Positions 1 through 8,256 of a stretch of DNA of 64,000 nucleotides are shown one piece after another; positions within the stretch are counted from its first letter, which is position 1, and every line of letters begins with the position of its first letter. Source of the DNA: Oceanobacillus halophilus (GTDB taxonomy: Bacteria; Bacillota; Bacilli; Bacillales; Amphibacillaceae); the NCBI RefSeq assembly GCF_003628505.1, contig NZ_RBZP01000006.1:1-64000 (forward strand), written 5' to 3'. The position numbers and the translations under genes are program-made. The notes beneath the pieces were generated by a model. The model made no database searches. It was not told where the DNA came from and was given only the letters and a program-made list of their open reading frames with translations.

Positions 1-240
1 TCTCTTTTTATAGGCGCTCCTCTCTTTTTATAGGCGCCCCACACTTTTTATAGGCGCTCCACTCTTTTTATAGGCGCTCACTGCTTTTTATAGGCGCTCC
101 ACTCTTTTTATAGGCGCTCCACTCTTTTTATAGGCGCTCCTCGCTTTTTATAGGCGCTCCTCTCTTTTTATAGGCGCTCCTCTCTTTTTATAGGCGCTCA
201 CCGCTTTTTATAAGCGTTCACCGATTTTAATAGGCGCTCC
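1..240. repeat. 20-bp direct tandem repeat array, about 12 units, open at the left edge
   Basis: Twelve contiguous 20-bp units close to CTCTTTTTATAGGCGCTCCA follow each other with no spacers. Most variation is in the three bases before CTTTTTATAGGCGCT; the last two units are more diverged. The array continues beyond the left edge, so its full length is unknown. Its right end runs into the 3' end of the tdh gene on the minus strand and supplies that protein's last codons and stop. It has no spacers, so it is not a CRISPR array. Confidence 0.95.
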
Positions 241-1175
241 TCCCTTGATATATTTTTAAGCATATCCTCTGTTACTTTTTCCAGATCATAATTCGCCTTA
301 AATCCCCATTCTTCTTTAGCTGCTGTGCAATCGAGGTGATTGGGCCAGCTTTCTGCTACTTTTTGTCGGACAGGGTCGACATTATAATCTAGTGTAAAAT
401 CTGGAATATGTTGTCGAATAGATTCTGCAAAATTTTCAGGTGCTGCGGAAAATGCGGATATATTATAGGCATTGCGGTGGACAAGATTTTCAGGGTTTGT
501 TTCCATTAATTCGATAATGGCATGGAGTGCGTCAGGCATATACATCATATCCAGGTATGTTCCCTTTCGAATATAAGAAATATATTTTTTCGAATTGATC
601 GCTTCATGATAGATTTCAACAGCATAATCTGTCGTTCCCCCTCCAGGTGGGGTTACATAAGAAATCAATCCTGGAAAACGAATTCCTCTAGTATCCAGTC
701 CATACCGCATAAAGTAGTAATCACAAAGGAGTTCTCCAGCAACTTTATTAATGCCGTAGATGGTGATTGGGCGTTGAATAGTGACTTGTGGCGTGTTTTC
801 CTTTGGAGCTAATTGCCCAAATGCACCGATGGAACTTGGAGTGAAAAATTGTAGATTCATTTCTCTAGATACTTCTAATGCATTCCATAAACCGCTCATA
901 TTTATGTTCCAAGCAGATAAGGGATTCTTTTCTGCATTTGCGGATAAAATCGATGCAAGATGGATCATGGTGTCAACATTATGCCGTTTTGCAATCAATG
1001 CAAATGACTTTTCATCTGTCACATCCAATAGTTCAAATGGTCCTTTTTCTCTTGCATTCTTCGACTCACGAATATCCGTGGCTATAACGTTCGAAATTCC
1101 ATACGTCTTTCTCAACAAATCAACTAACTCTGTTCCAATTTGTCCAAGGGCACCAGTAACTAAGATTCTTTTCAT
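198..1175 (-). CDS. tdh: L-threonine 3-dehydrogenase, SDR/epimerase-type (NAD-dependent)
   Basis: A 325-residue extended short-chain dehydrogenase. The N-terminal GALGQIG is the Rossmann glycine motif, followed by an acidic residue (ATD) that favours NAD. The catalytic YGINK (YxxxK) lies near residue 140, with the active-site Ser/Thr in TPSSIGAFG. Sequence and context fit the SDR-type threonine dehydrogenase that oxidises L-threonine to 2-amino-3-ketobutyrate. The neighbouring kbl gene encodes the next enzyme of that pathway and lies upstream on the same strand. The start follows a good AAGGGGAGA ribosome site. The family fold should end near YDLEKVTEDML; the last 15 or so residues are encoded inside the 20-bp tandem array, so the natural stop may have been lost. 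The pathway assignment is firm; whether the extended tail is tolerated is unknown. Confidence 0.88.
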   Translation of the reverse strand: MKRILVTGALGQIGTELVDLLRKTYGISNVIATDIRESKNAREKGPFELLDVTDEKSFALIAKRHNVDTMIHLASILSANAEKNPLSAWNINMSGLWNALEVSREMNLQFFTPSSIGAFGQLAPKENTPQVTIQRPITIYGINKVAGELLCDYYFMRYGLDTRGIRFPGLISYVTPPGGGTTDYAVEIYHEAINSKKYISYIRKGTYLDMMYMPDALHAIIELMETNPENLVHRNAYNISAFSAAPENFAESIRQHIPDFTLDYNVDPVRQKVAESWPNHLDCTAAKEEWGFKANYDLEKVTEDMLKNISREERLLKSVNAYKKR

Positions 1176-1265
1176 AAAGAAGTCTCCCCTTGTATTATTT
1201 ATTAGCTTTTTTCCTAAAAGAAGCGTATTATAATGTTTCTTTTCATCGTTTTTTCTTTATAAATG

Positions 1266-1391
1266 TCACAGTTGATAGATACTGTTAATAATCTGAATTC
1301 ACAGTAAAGTGCTTAACCCGCTACAAGAATACACTACGCTTTTCACAGGAGGCCATAGAAAGAAACCATCCAGAACAACCATCAACTGTGC
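1266..1391. repeat. Short deleted copy of the dispersed composite repeat (R1)
   Basis: This lies between kbl and tdh. The left end (CACAGTTGATAG, then a CTGAATTCACAGTA-like segment) matches the left terminus of the large repeats further along, and the inner GCTACAAGAATACACTACGC matches their core edge. The right end (CCATCAACTGTG) is the near inverted complement of the left end. The interior of the element is missing, leaving about 125 bp. Confidence 0.65.
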
Positions 1392-1405
1392 ACAACCAGC
1401 AAACC

Positions 1406-2596
1406 TTAAAGCAACCCCATTTCTTTCCCTACTTTTTCATAGGCACTAAGTGTTTTATCCAGCATTTCTTTTGTATGCGCGGCTGTTGGCATGTTTCGTA
1501 CTCTTCCCGTACCTTTTGGGACTGTTGGAAAAACGATAGACTTCGCATAGACACCTTCATCGTACAGTCGCCTGCTAAATTCTTGTGTTATCTTTTCCTC
1601 TCCAATAATACAAGGTGTAATGGGAGTTTCACTTTTCCCTATATCAAAGCCTAGCTTTCGTAATCCTTGTTTTAAATAATTTCCATTTCCCCATAACTTT
1701 TTATTTAACTCGGTAGAATTTATCAGCAAATCAAGCGCTTTTATACTTGCTGCGGCATCTGCTGGGGAAACAGCTGTCGAAAATAAAAATGGGCGTGATC
1801 TTGCTTTCAACCAATTTATTAAATTTTTCTTTCCAGCGACATATCCCCCTACCACCCCGATGGCCTTTGAAAGTGTCCCGATTTGAAAATCAATAGACTC
1901 CTGCAGTCCAAAGTGTTTTACCGTTCCAAATCCATTTCCTGTAACTCCTGAACCATGTGCATCATCCACATACGTTATAATGTTCCGTTCCTCCGCTATC
2001 TCAACAATATCCGGCAGTTTCGCAATGTCCCCATCCATTGAAAAGACACCATCTGTTATTATCATAATTTTTTTGTACTTTCCAGAGTCAGCCGCTTCCT
2101 TCGCTTTCTTACGCAGGTCATCCATATCAGAATGTGCAAAAGGTATGATTGTTGCCTTAGATAAACGGCAGCCATCAATAATCGATGCATGGTTTAAGGC
2201 ATCTGAAAGAATAATATCCTGATCATCCATTACGGCAGAGATTGCTGCCATGTTACAATTAAAACCAGATTGATAAGCAATTGCTGCTTCGGTGCCTTTA
2301 AATTGAGCTAGATTCTCTTCCAACTTTTCATGCAGATCAAGTGTGCCATTTATCGTTCTTACAGCACCAGAACCTACACCATAAACCTCCACCGCTTCCA
2401 TTGCAGCTATTTTCAAACGTTCATCTGTTGCCAAGCCTAAATAGTTATTGGATGACAGATTTATAAATTCTTTATCATGGATATGGATAGTAGGTCCATT
2501 CGCTCCTTGAACCGTATCAATCTCGTTATATAGGCCATTCTGTTTTAACTGTTGTAAGTTACTATTTAGAAACTGATTTAATGTCTTGCTAGTCAA
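1406..2596 (-). CDS. kbl: Glycine C-acetyltransferase (2-amino-3-ketobutyrate CoA ligase)
   Basis: A 396-residue fold-type I PLP enzyme of the alpha-oxoamine synthase family. It cleaves 2-amino-3-ketobutyrate with CoA to glycine and acetyl-CoA, the step after threonine dehydrogenase. Visible hallmarks are SNNYLGLA near residue 50, the PLP aspartate in [10 protein letters not shown], and the Schiff-base lysine in [13 protein letters not shown]. The start codon is TTG, set by AAGGAGG nine bases upstream. The tdh gene follows 230 bp downstream, with a short repeat copy in the gap. The closely related 8-amino-7-oxononanoate synthase (BioF) shares the fold, but the tdh neighbour favours Kbl. Confidence 0.92.
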   Translation of the reverse strand: MTSKTLNQFLNSNLQQLKQNGLYNEIDTVQGANGPTIHIHDKEFINLSSNNYLGLATDERLKIAAMEAVEVYGVGSGAVRTINGTLDLHEKLEENLAQFKGTEAAIAYQSGFNCNMAAISAVMDDQDIILSDALNHASIIDGCRLSKATIIPFAHSDMDDLRKKAKEAADSGKYKKIMIITDGVFSMDGDIAKLPDIVEIAEERNIITYVDDAHGSGVTGNGFGTVKHFGLQESIDFQIGTLSKAIGVVGGYVAGKKNLINWLKARSRPFLFSTAVSPADAAASIKALDLLINSTELNKKLWGNGNYLKQGLRKLGFDIGKSETPITPCIIGEEKITQEFSRRLYDEGVYAKSIVFPTVPKGTGRVRNMPTAAHTKEMLDKTLSAYEKVGKEMGLL

Positions 2597-2647
2597 AATT
2601 CGTTACCTCCTTATTAGGGATATAATCACTTTCTATTATTCTATTCA

Positions 2648-2660
2648 TGAAACGCTTACA
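2648..2660. promoter_or_regulatory. cre-like catabolite site upstream of kbl (imperfect)
   Basis: On the minus strand the sequence reads TGTAAGCGTTTCAT about 50 bp upstream of the kbl start. It matches the first ten positions of the CcpA operator consensus but is one base short in the right arm. Catabolite control of threonine breakdown would make sense, but this match is weak. Confidence 0.3.
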
Positions 2661-2812
2661 TTTACCATTAATTCACATAAAAATTTGCTTCCTATGATTA
2701 TACTTCTTTCCTTGTATAAAATTTATTTTTTTCAAAGATTTCCCTGTGGTTAAATTCTCATATTTTTATTATACTAATGTGTGGTAGATACAATTGATGG
2801 AGGGCACAGAGA

Positions 2813-2944
2813 ATGAGGAAAGTGTTGTTGGCACTGTTTATTATGGTTATTTTGTCTGTAGGTGCTATTGGAGTCGTTAAATCAACGGATAATCCCGGTG
2901 AAGTTATAGAGGAAAATGGTGTTTCGACGGAAATACAACTTTAG
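2813..2944 (+). CDS. Small exported peptide, 43 residues, unknown function
   Basis: ATG lies eight bases after a GGAGGG ribosome site and opens a 43-codon frame ending in TAG. The product starts MRK, then has a hydrophobic stretch of about 17 residues (LLALFIMVILSVGAIGV), then a short polar acidic tail ending STEIQL. This is the build of a secreted pro-peptide or a single-span small membrane protein. It is followed by a strong hairpin terminator shared with the converging LysM gene, so it forms its own transcription unit. The size and signal-like layout recall Phr-type signalling peptides, but no Rap gene is nearby and I do not recognise the sequence. Confidence 0.6.
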   Translation: MRKVLLALFIMVILSVGAIGVVKSTDNPGEVIEENGVSTEIQL

Positions 2945-2987
2945 AAATGGTGGATGTTATATCCACTAAAAATGTTTAAATTCTACA

Positions 2988-3034
2988 AAAAGAAGGAATA
3001 CACCTTATAGAAAGGTGAATATTCCTTCTTTTTT
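2988..3034. terminator. Bidirectional terminator between the small peptide gene and the yocH-like gene
   Basis: Inverted arms AAAAGAAGGAATA and TATTCCTTCTTTT enclose an inner CACCTT/AAAGGTG stem. There is a T-run on either strand. It overlaps the stop codon of the minus-strand gene. Confidence 0.85.
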
Positions 3035-3779
3035 AGTCTAATATGGTTATTTCTAAATCACGCGTTCCCCAGTCCTTCGCATCGCTTAGCTCTGGGATAA
3101 ACACATCAATTCTTTTACCTTTAATGGCACTACCAATATCCGCCGCGGTTGCATAACCATAACCTTCGACGTAAACTTCAGAACCTAATGGTATTACTTT
3201 TGGATCTACTGCAATGACTTTTGCATCTGGATTCTTATTCAAGTCAACACCAGTATAAGTTACTCCTGAACATCCGTCACAGCTAGCAGTATATGCGGTA
3301 GATTTTACCGTCATCTTCTTGCCTTCTGGTTCCTCGTTTGATGATGTTGTTTTTACTTCTTTATTTTCGTTCTTGGTTTCTGCCTTTTCCTCTGAAGATG
3401 ATTCCTCATTGTTTTCTTCTTTATCAGTGGTTACACTTTTAATTTCTAACTCTTGTCCAATAATAATTATATCGGATTCGATGTTATTCCATTTCTTTAA
3501 TTCATCCACCGTTACATTATACTGATTTGCTACACTAATCAGTGAGTCTCCGCGTTTTACTTTATGCACTTCATTTAATAGTAATACCTCTTTTGGGTGT
3601 ATAACGGTATCTTTTAATTCATTTATATCTATTAACTCATCTACTGTTGTATTATTCTCTTCTGCAATATTCCAAAGATTATCTCCGGATTGAACTTCAT
3701 ATTCTTCTGCTGAAACGGTAGTGACAGCTGTTGTTGCTATGATTATCCCGGTAGCTAATGCTGCTACTAGCTTTCTCAT
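3033..3779 (-). CDS. yocH: Secreted cell-wall protein with two LysM domains and a 3D domain (YocH-like)
   Basis: A 248-residue secreted protein. A signal peptide ends near VSAEE (residue 26). Two LysM repeats follow (YEVQSGDNLWNIAEEN and HKVKRGDSLISVANQY), then an acidic Glu/Lys linker at about residues 118-155. The C-terminal 3D domain runs from TAYTA through the Asp motifs VDPKVIPLG, ADIG and IDVF. The LysM repeats bind peptidoglycan, and the 3D domain resembles the double-psi barrel of lytic transglycosylases. In B. subtilis the homologue is a muropeptide-binding autolysin controlled by WalRK. I looked for paired WalR half-sites upstream and saw only imperfect ones. The start is set by AAAGGAGGAATCCAT. 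Confidence 0.88.
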   Translation of the reverse strand: MRKLVAALATGIIIATTAVTTVSAEEYEVQSGDNLWNIAEENNTTVDELIDINELKDTVIHPKEVLLLNEVHKVKRGDSLISVANQYNVTVDELKKWNNIESDIIIIGQELEIKSVTTDKEENNEESSSEEKAETKNENKEVKTTSSNEEPEGKKMTVKSTAYTASCDGCSGVTYTGVDLNKNPDAKVIAVDPKVIPLGSEVYVEGYGYATAADIGSAIKGKRIDVFIPELSDAKDWGTRDLEITILD

Positions 3780-4104
3780 ATGGATTCCTCCTTTAATAAC
3801 TATGAATCATGTTATCATAGGATAATAGAGAATACAGTAACAGCTCAGTTAAGAATCTATTACACGGATTACTAATACCGACAAAAACATTTCAATTGTA
3901 ATATATTTGATATAATTATAGGGTAAAAACGCGAATACTGTAATAGAAGTCACAAAAAGTATCGAATTGTAATAGAAATGCACTAGTCATGCCTACTAAT
4001 ATTCTACTAAATGTTGATATTTTTTAGATAAACATATATAAAGTCAGAACAAAAACTAGAAATGAAAGTTAGAGTTTTATCTACTGTCACGATAACATTA
4101 CGAC
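3780..4104. other. Gene-free stretch upstream of the yocH-like gene
   Basis: About 325 bp of AT-rich sequence holding the yocH-like promoter region. Three TGTAAT hexamers occur (near 3897, 3939 and 3968) and could be isolated WalR half-sites, but I find no full paired site. Positions 4036-4092 resemble 16034-16090 (see repeat entries). No gene is seen. Confidence 0.5.
4036..4092. repeat. Dispersed ~55-bp segment, copy a
   Basis: This segment shares TATAAAGT, then ACTAGAA-TGAA-GTT-G and GTTTTATCTAC in the same order and spacing with 16034-16090, differing at scattered bases. Both copies lie just outside a terminator at the 3' end of a minus-strand operon. I do not recognise the family. Confidence 0.45.
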
Positions 4105-4130
4105 AAAAAAGCACCCCTACATTGGAGTGC
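4105..4130 (-). terminator. Terminator of the first peptide ABC operon
   Basis: On the minus strand GGCACTCC and GGGGTGCC-like arms form a hairpin with one mismatch, followed by TTTTTT. It lies about 30 bp after the last gene of the operon. Confidence 0.85.
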
Positions 4131-4158
4131 CTGTTTACCGTATATATACCTATATAAT

Positions 4159-5157
4159 CTATGCCAAACTACCTTCCTTATACCTCTCATCATATAAATG
4201 ACATGCAACCCAACGGTCTTCCTTATACTCTTGCCATTCCGGTTCGACTCTTGAACAAACATCCATGGCAAGGGGGCATCTGGTGCGGAATCTGCATCCA
4301 CTAGGCGGATTTACAGGGCTCGGTACATCTCCTTCCAAGATAATCCGTTCCCTTGTTCTTTCTAATTGTGGATTTGGTACAGGAATGGCACTGATTAACG
4401 CCCTAGTATAGGGGTGCAATGGTTCATGGTATAATTCATTACTTTTTGCAATTTCTACCATTTTCCCTAAATACATGACCCCTACACGATCGCTAATATG
4501 TTTTACCATGGATAAATCATGGGCAATAAATAAATAGGTTAATCCATGGTCCTTCTGTAATCTTTTTAGTAGATTTACAATCTGTGCTTGAATGGAAACA
4601 TCCAATGCAGAAATCGGCTCATCCGCAACAATAAATTCTGGATTGACGGCAAGGGCTCTGGCTATTCCAATTCTTTGTCGTTGTCCGCCACTGAATTCAT
4701 GAGGGAATCTTGATCCATGATCCTTATTTAATCCAACTAATTCAAGCAATTCATTGACACGTTCTGCACGTTCCTTAGGAGATTTTATCAGTCCATGTAT
4801 ATCTATTCCCTCTGCAATAATATCTTTCACTGTCATTCGTGGATTTAAAGAAGCATATGGGTCCTGGAAAATCATTTGCATCGATTTGTTAAATTCCTTT
4901 ATTTCTCGTTTGGATTGTATATGATGGACATTCCTCCCAACAAAATCTACTTTTCCATCTGTTGCTTCGTACATACGCATGATAGTCCTGCCTGCTGTTG
5001 ATTTTCCACATCCTGATTCGCCGACAAGGCCAAACGTTTCTCCTTGATAAATATCAAAGCTAATTCCATCTACTGCCTTCAGGATACTTTTTCTATCTAA
5101 TTTAAAATGTTTTTTTAAATCTTTTATTTCTAATAATTTTTCCTTTGTACTAGGCAT
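4159..5157 (-). CDS. Peptide ABC transporter ATP-binding protein, OppF/AppF-type (operon 1)
   Basis: A 332-residue ATPase that powers peptide import together with its OppD-type partner. Walker A is GESGCGKST (near residue 47), the signature is SGGQRQRIG, and Walker B is [12 protein letters not shown] followed by the switch His in IAHD. The C-terminal oligo_HPY extension keeps four Cys (GCRFRTRCP, DVC, ACHLY), a pattern known to hold an iron-sulfur cluster in some family members. The second operon's F protein lacks it. The start overlaps the end of the D gene by eight bases, implying coupled translation. The substrate is inferred to be di- or oligopeptides. Confidence 0.9.
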   Translation of the reverse strand: MPSTKEKLLEIKDLKKHFKLDRKSILKAVDGISFDIYQGETFGLVGESGCGKSTAGRTIMRMYEATDGKVDFVGRNVHHIQSKREIKEFNKSMQMIFQDPYASLNPRMTVKDIIAEGIDIHGLIKSPKERAERVNELLELVGLNKDHGSRFPHEFSGGQRQRIGIARALAVNPEFIVADEPISALDVSIQAQIVNLLKRLQKDHGLTYLFIAHDLSMVKHISDRVGVMYLGKMVEIAKSNELYHEPLHPYTRALISAIPVPNPQLERTRERIILEGDVPSPVNPPSGCRFRTRCPLAMDVCSRVEPEWQEYKEDRWVACHLYDERYKEGSLA

Positions 5158-6178
5158 TGATCTCCGAGCCCCCTACAATGGCAGATTCAGGAATTTGAAC
5201 TTCTGGTGCTCGATCATCCAATAACCAGCATGCGGTTTTTTGTGTATCCGAAATATTGGTATAGGCTGGCATTTGTTTTGTACACGCACTCATTGCATAT
5301 GGACAACGAGTAACAAATGGACAGCCTTTTGGAGGATCCGCTAAATCTGGAGGGGAGCCAGGAATAACCTGCAATTCCTCCTCTTCAATGTCTAGCTTTG
5401 GCATAGAACCCAGAAGACCCCAAGTATATGGATGTTTTGGATGATAAAATATCTCATCGACCGTACCTGTTTCAACAATTTTACCACCATACATAACCGC
5501 TACTCGGCTAGCCATATTAGCAACGATACCTAAGTCATGCGTAATTAATATAATCGCTGTCCCCGTTTCTTCCTGCAACCCTCTCATTAAATCCAGAATT
5601 TGTGCTTGAATGGTCACATCTAAAGCCGTTGTTGGCTCATCAGCTATCAGAATTTTGGGGTTACATGCAAGGGCAATCGCTATCATCGCACGTTGTCTCA
5701 TTCCACCTGAATACTCGTGTGGATATTGATTAATCCGAACTTCCGGAGTCGGTATCCCAACCAACTTCAATAATTCAATCCCTTTTAAATGAGCTTCTTT
5801 TTTGGACATATTTCGATGTTTGATTAAACCTTCTGCAATCTGTTTTCCTATCGTCATGGTGGGATTAAGAGAAGTCATTGGGTCTTGAAAAATCATCCCT
5901 ATCTCTTTTCCTCGTATATTTTCCATTTGTTTCTCCGGTTTTTCAGTGAGGTCCTCCCCATTAAATAGAATGGACCCATTAACAAACTTTCCTGGAGGCA
6001 TTTGAATTAATCGCATAATTGATTGTGCGGTTACACTTTTTCCAGAACCTGATTCTCCAACAATGGCTAACGTTTCTTTTTCTTCCAAATCAAAACTAAC
6101 CCCTCTAACTGCCTTTACCTCTGCTCCATATGTATCAAATGAGACAGATAGATCTTTTACTTCTAAAATTTTATTCAT
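5150..6178 (-). CDS. Peptide ABC transporter ATP-binding protein, OppD/AppD-type (operon 1)
   Basis: A 342-residue ATPase with Walker [10 protein letters not shown], signature SGGMRQRAM, Walker [13 protein letters not shown] and switch His ITHD. The C-terminal extension has the Cys pattern [15 protein letters not shown] and TACWLL. An ATG overlaps the stop of the upstream permease as TAATG, but the ATG 18 bases further in sits after GGGGAGGGAAACAAGT and is the better start, so I use it. It pairs with the OppF-type gene to form the ATPase heterodimer. Confidence 0.9.
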   Translation of the reverse strand: MNKILEVKDLSVSFDTYGAEVKAVRGVSFDLEEKETLAIVGESGSGKSVTAQSIMRLIQMPPGKFVNGSILFNGEDLTEKPEKQMENIRGKEIGMIFQDPMTSLNPTMTIGKQIAEGLIKHRNMSKKEAHLKGIELLKLVGIPTPEVRINQYPHEYSGGMRQRAMIAIALACNPKILIADEPTTALDVTIQAQILDLMRGLQEETGTAIILITHDLGIVANMASRVAVMYGGKIVETGTVDEIFYHPKHPYTWGLLGSMPKLDIEEEELQVIPGSPPDLADPPKGCPFVTRCPYAMSACTKQMPAYTNISDTQKTACWLLDDRAPEVQIPESAIVGGSEINA

Positions 6179-6195
6179 ACTTGTTTCCCTCCCCA

Positions 6196-7119
6196 TTATC
6201 TGCGCTCTTTAGGATCCAATGCATCTCTCATTCCATCTCCTATGACATTAAATGCCAGCATGGTTAAACAGATGAATATGGCGGGGAAGAAAAGCTGATA
6301 TGGATAATACTGTAATGCCGGCAGACCATCATTTGCCATGGTTCCCCAGCTAGCAAGTGGCGCCTGAACACCTATACCGATAAAGCTTAAAAAAGACTCT
6401 GTAAATATGGCACTTGGAATTGTTAACGTTAATGTAACTAGTATTTGCCCTGTTGTATTTGGAATTAAATGTTTAAACAATACCCTTCCATTGCCCGCTC
6501 CCAGCGATTTAGAGGCCATAATGAATTCTTGTGCTTTCAATTGCATGACTTGTCCACGCACGATTCTTGCCATATTAATCCAACCTGTTATTGTCATGGC
6601 AATAATCAACGTCCACAATTTCTGCGGCAACACGACTAATAACAAGATAACAACTAACAAATATGGCAATCCATATAAAATATCTGCAATTCGCATCATT
6701 ATCTCATCTGTTTTACCACCAAAATATCCGGCAATTGCCCCCCATATGACTCCTATAACAATATCGATAATTGCTGCCATCAATCCAATAAACAAGGATA
6801 TTTGTGCCCCGTACCATGTTCTCGCAAAAACATCTCTACCTAAATTATCTGTTCCAAACCAATGATCGGAAGAAGGGGGATTATTGGCATTCAACAAATC
6901 TTGTTCATAGTAATTTTGACCAGAGATTGTTCCACCAAAAATGGCCATAAATGAAAGTAATAAAATAACAATGATTCCTGCTATAGCTAGTTTATTTTTC
7001 TTAAATCGGCGCCATGCATCTTTCCAATAAGAAGCACTTTCACCAGCGATTTTTTCCGCTTCTGAATGATGGACAGTAATTGGCTGAAAGTCCTTATTTG
7101 TTATTTGTGGTTCTGCCAT
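6196..7119 (-). CDS. Peptide ABC transporter permease, OppC-type (operon 1)
   Basis: A 307-residue inner-membrane permease. Its cytoplasmic N-terminus contains SYWKDAWRRFKKNKLAIAG, typical of OppC/DppC, followed by a first span. The extracytoplasmic segment ends in HWFGTDNLGRDVFARTWYG, and five more hydrophobic spans follow. The ATPase-coupling EAA-type loop is in AQEFIMASKSLGAGNGRVLFKH. The ATG overlaps the stop of oppB as TAATG, so translation is coupled. Compared with the OppC of the second operon, it lacks the long extracytoplasmic insert. Confidence 0.9.
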   Translation of the reverse strand: MAEPQITNKDFQPITVHHSEAEKIAGESASYWKDAWRRFKKNKLAIAGIIVILLLSFMAIFGGTISGQNYYEQDLLNANNPPSSDHWFGTDNLGRDVFARTWYGAQISLFIGLMAAIIDIVIGVIWGAIAGYFGGKTDEIMMRIADILYGLPYLLVVILLLVVLPQKLWTLIIAMTITGWINMARIVRGQVMQLKAQEFIMASKSLGAGNGRVLFKHLIPNTTGQILVTLTLTIPSAIFTESFLSFIGIGVQAPLASWGTMANDGLPALQYYPYQLFFPAIFICLTMLAFNVIGDGMRDALDPKERR

Positions 7120-8054
7120 TATCCCTTGTCCCCCTTCGCAGCTACTTTAATACGTGGATCGACGAGACCATACACTAAATCGACAAGTAAAATAGATACT
7201 AGTAACAGAACACTGAAAAAAACAGTAGTTCCCATTATGACCGTATAATCTCGATTCGTAACACTTACGACAAACTCATTTCCTAATCCAGGAATACCGA
7301 AAATCTTTTCAATAACGAAGCTTCCCGTTAAGATAGATGCAACGAGAGGTCCAATATAGGAAATGACAGGAAGGATGGCATTTCTGAGTCCATGTCGATA
7401 GGTGACAACTCTTTGCCCTAGTCCTTTCGATTTTGCTGTTTTAATATAATCGGTGCTTAAAACATCTAGCATACTGGAACGCATAAGCCTTGCTATAAAA
7501 GCGAGAGGAGTGGATGCTAAAGCAACTGCTGGCAAAATCGTATGGGCAAAAGTCTCAAATCTCGCAATCGGCAATAGTTGCATTTGTATAGCGAATATAT
7601 ATTGCAATACCGCTGCCATAATAAAGCTAGGCACAGAGATTCCCAGCACAGCAATAATCATTGCTGTATAATCTCCAAATCTATTATGTTTTAATGCAGC
7701 AATTACCCCTAAGAGAACACCAATGGCTAATGCAATAAACATTGCTTCTAAACCTAAAACCAAAGAATACGGAAGTCCTCTCCTAATAATATCTGATACT
7801 TCTTGTCCCACATATTTAAACGATGGCCCAAAATCAAACGTAAAAGCGCTTACTAAATAATCTAGGTATTGGACATGTATCGGATCATTTAAACCATATG
7901 CTTCATTCATTTGTGCTTCTATAGCTGGGGTCAATGCTCTTTCCGATGCGAACGGTCCGCCTGGTGCTGCATGCATTAAGAAAAAGGTAATTGTGATAAT
8001 AAAAAATAAAGATAGGATGATATAACCAAGTCTTTTTAAAATATATGTGACCAC
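7119..8054 (-). CDS. Peptide ABC transporter permease, OppB-type (operon 1)
   Basis: A 311-residue permease starting with GTG after GGAGGTG. A first transmembrane helix at the N-terminus is followed by the OppB hallmark APGGPF and [11 protein letters not shown]. Five further spans follow. The coupling motif is [26 protein letters not shown]. It forms the membrane channel with the OppC-type protein. It is preceded on the transcript by a long hairpin that separates it from the receptor gene. Confidence 0.9.
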   Translation of the reverse strand: MVTYILKRLGYIILSLFFIITITFFLMHAAPGGPFASERALTPAIEAQMNEAYGLNDPIHVQYLDYLVSAFTFDFGPSFKYVGQEVSDIIRRGLPYSLVLGLEAMFIALAIGVLLGVIAALKHNRFGDYTAMIIAVLGISVPSFIMAAVLQYIFAIQMQLLPIARFETFAHTILPAVALASTPLAFIARLMRSSMLDVLSTDYIKTAKSKGLGQRVVTYRHGLRNAILPVISYIGPLVASILTGSFVIEKIFGIPGLGNEFVVSVTNRDYTVIMGTTVFFSVLLLVSILLVDLVYGLVDPRIKVAAKGDKG

Positions 8055-8158
8055 AAAATGACACCTCCATATTTTGTTAATTACGCTTATTGATTAGATG
8101 AAAGTACTTCAATAAAGCGGAGGTTAGCATTAATCAAATTCCCTTTAAAATAGATTAG

Positions 8159-8210
8159 AATAGAACAATATAAGGTATACAGCATTACCATATACCTCCT
8201 ATTGTTCTAG
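8159..8210 (-). terminator. Intercistronic hairpin between the receptor and oppB genes (operon 1)
   Basis: Arms TAGAACAATA and TATTGTTCTA enclose an inner GGTATA/TATACC stem. No strong T-run follows, so it is more likely an attenuating or mRNA-stabilising hairpin that keeps receptor expression above permease expression. That role is inference. Confidence 0.65.
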
Positions 8211-8256
8211 TCGTTTATTTATCTCTTAATCTAGTAGTTAATCGGGACGAATCCCC

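Noticed and set aside
1-240. CRISPR-like array
   Set aside because: The 20-bp units are contiguous, with no spacers between them, and no cas genes are present.
2813-2944. Phr-type signalling peptide
   Set aside because: Size and signal-like sequence fit, but no Rap phosphatase gene is nearby and the C-terminus does not match a known Phr pentapeptide, so only a neutral description is given.
3780-3970. WalR operator upstream of the yocH-like gene
   Set aside because: Several TGTAAT hexamers occur, but none is paired with a second half-site at five-base spacing.
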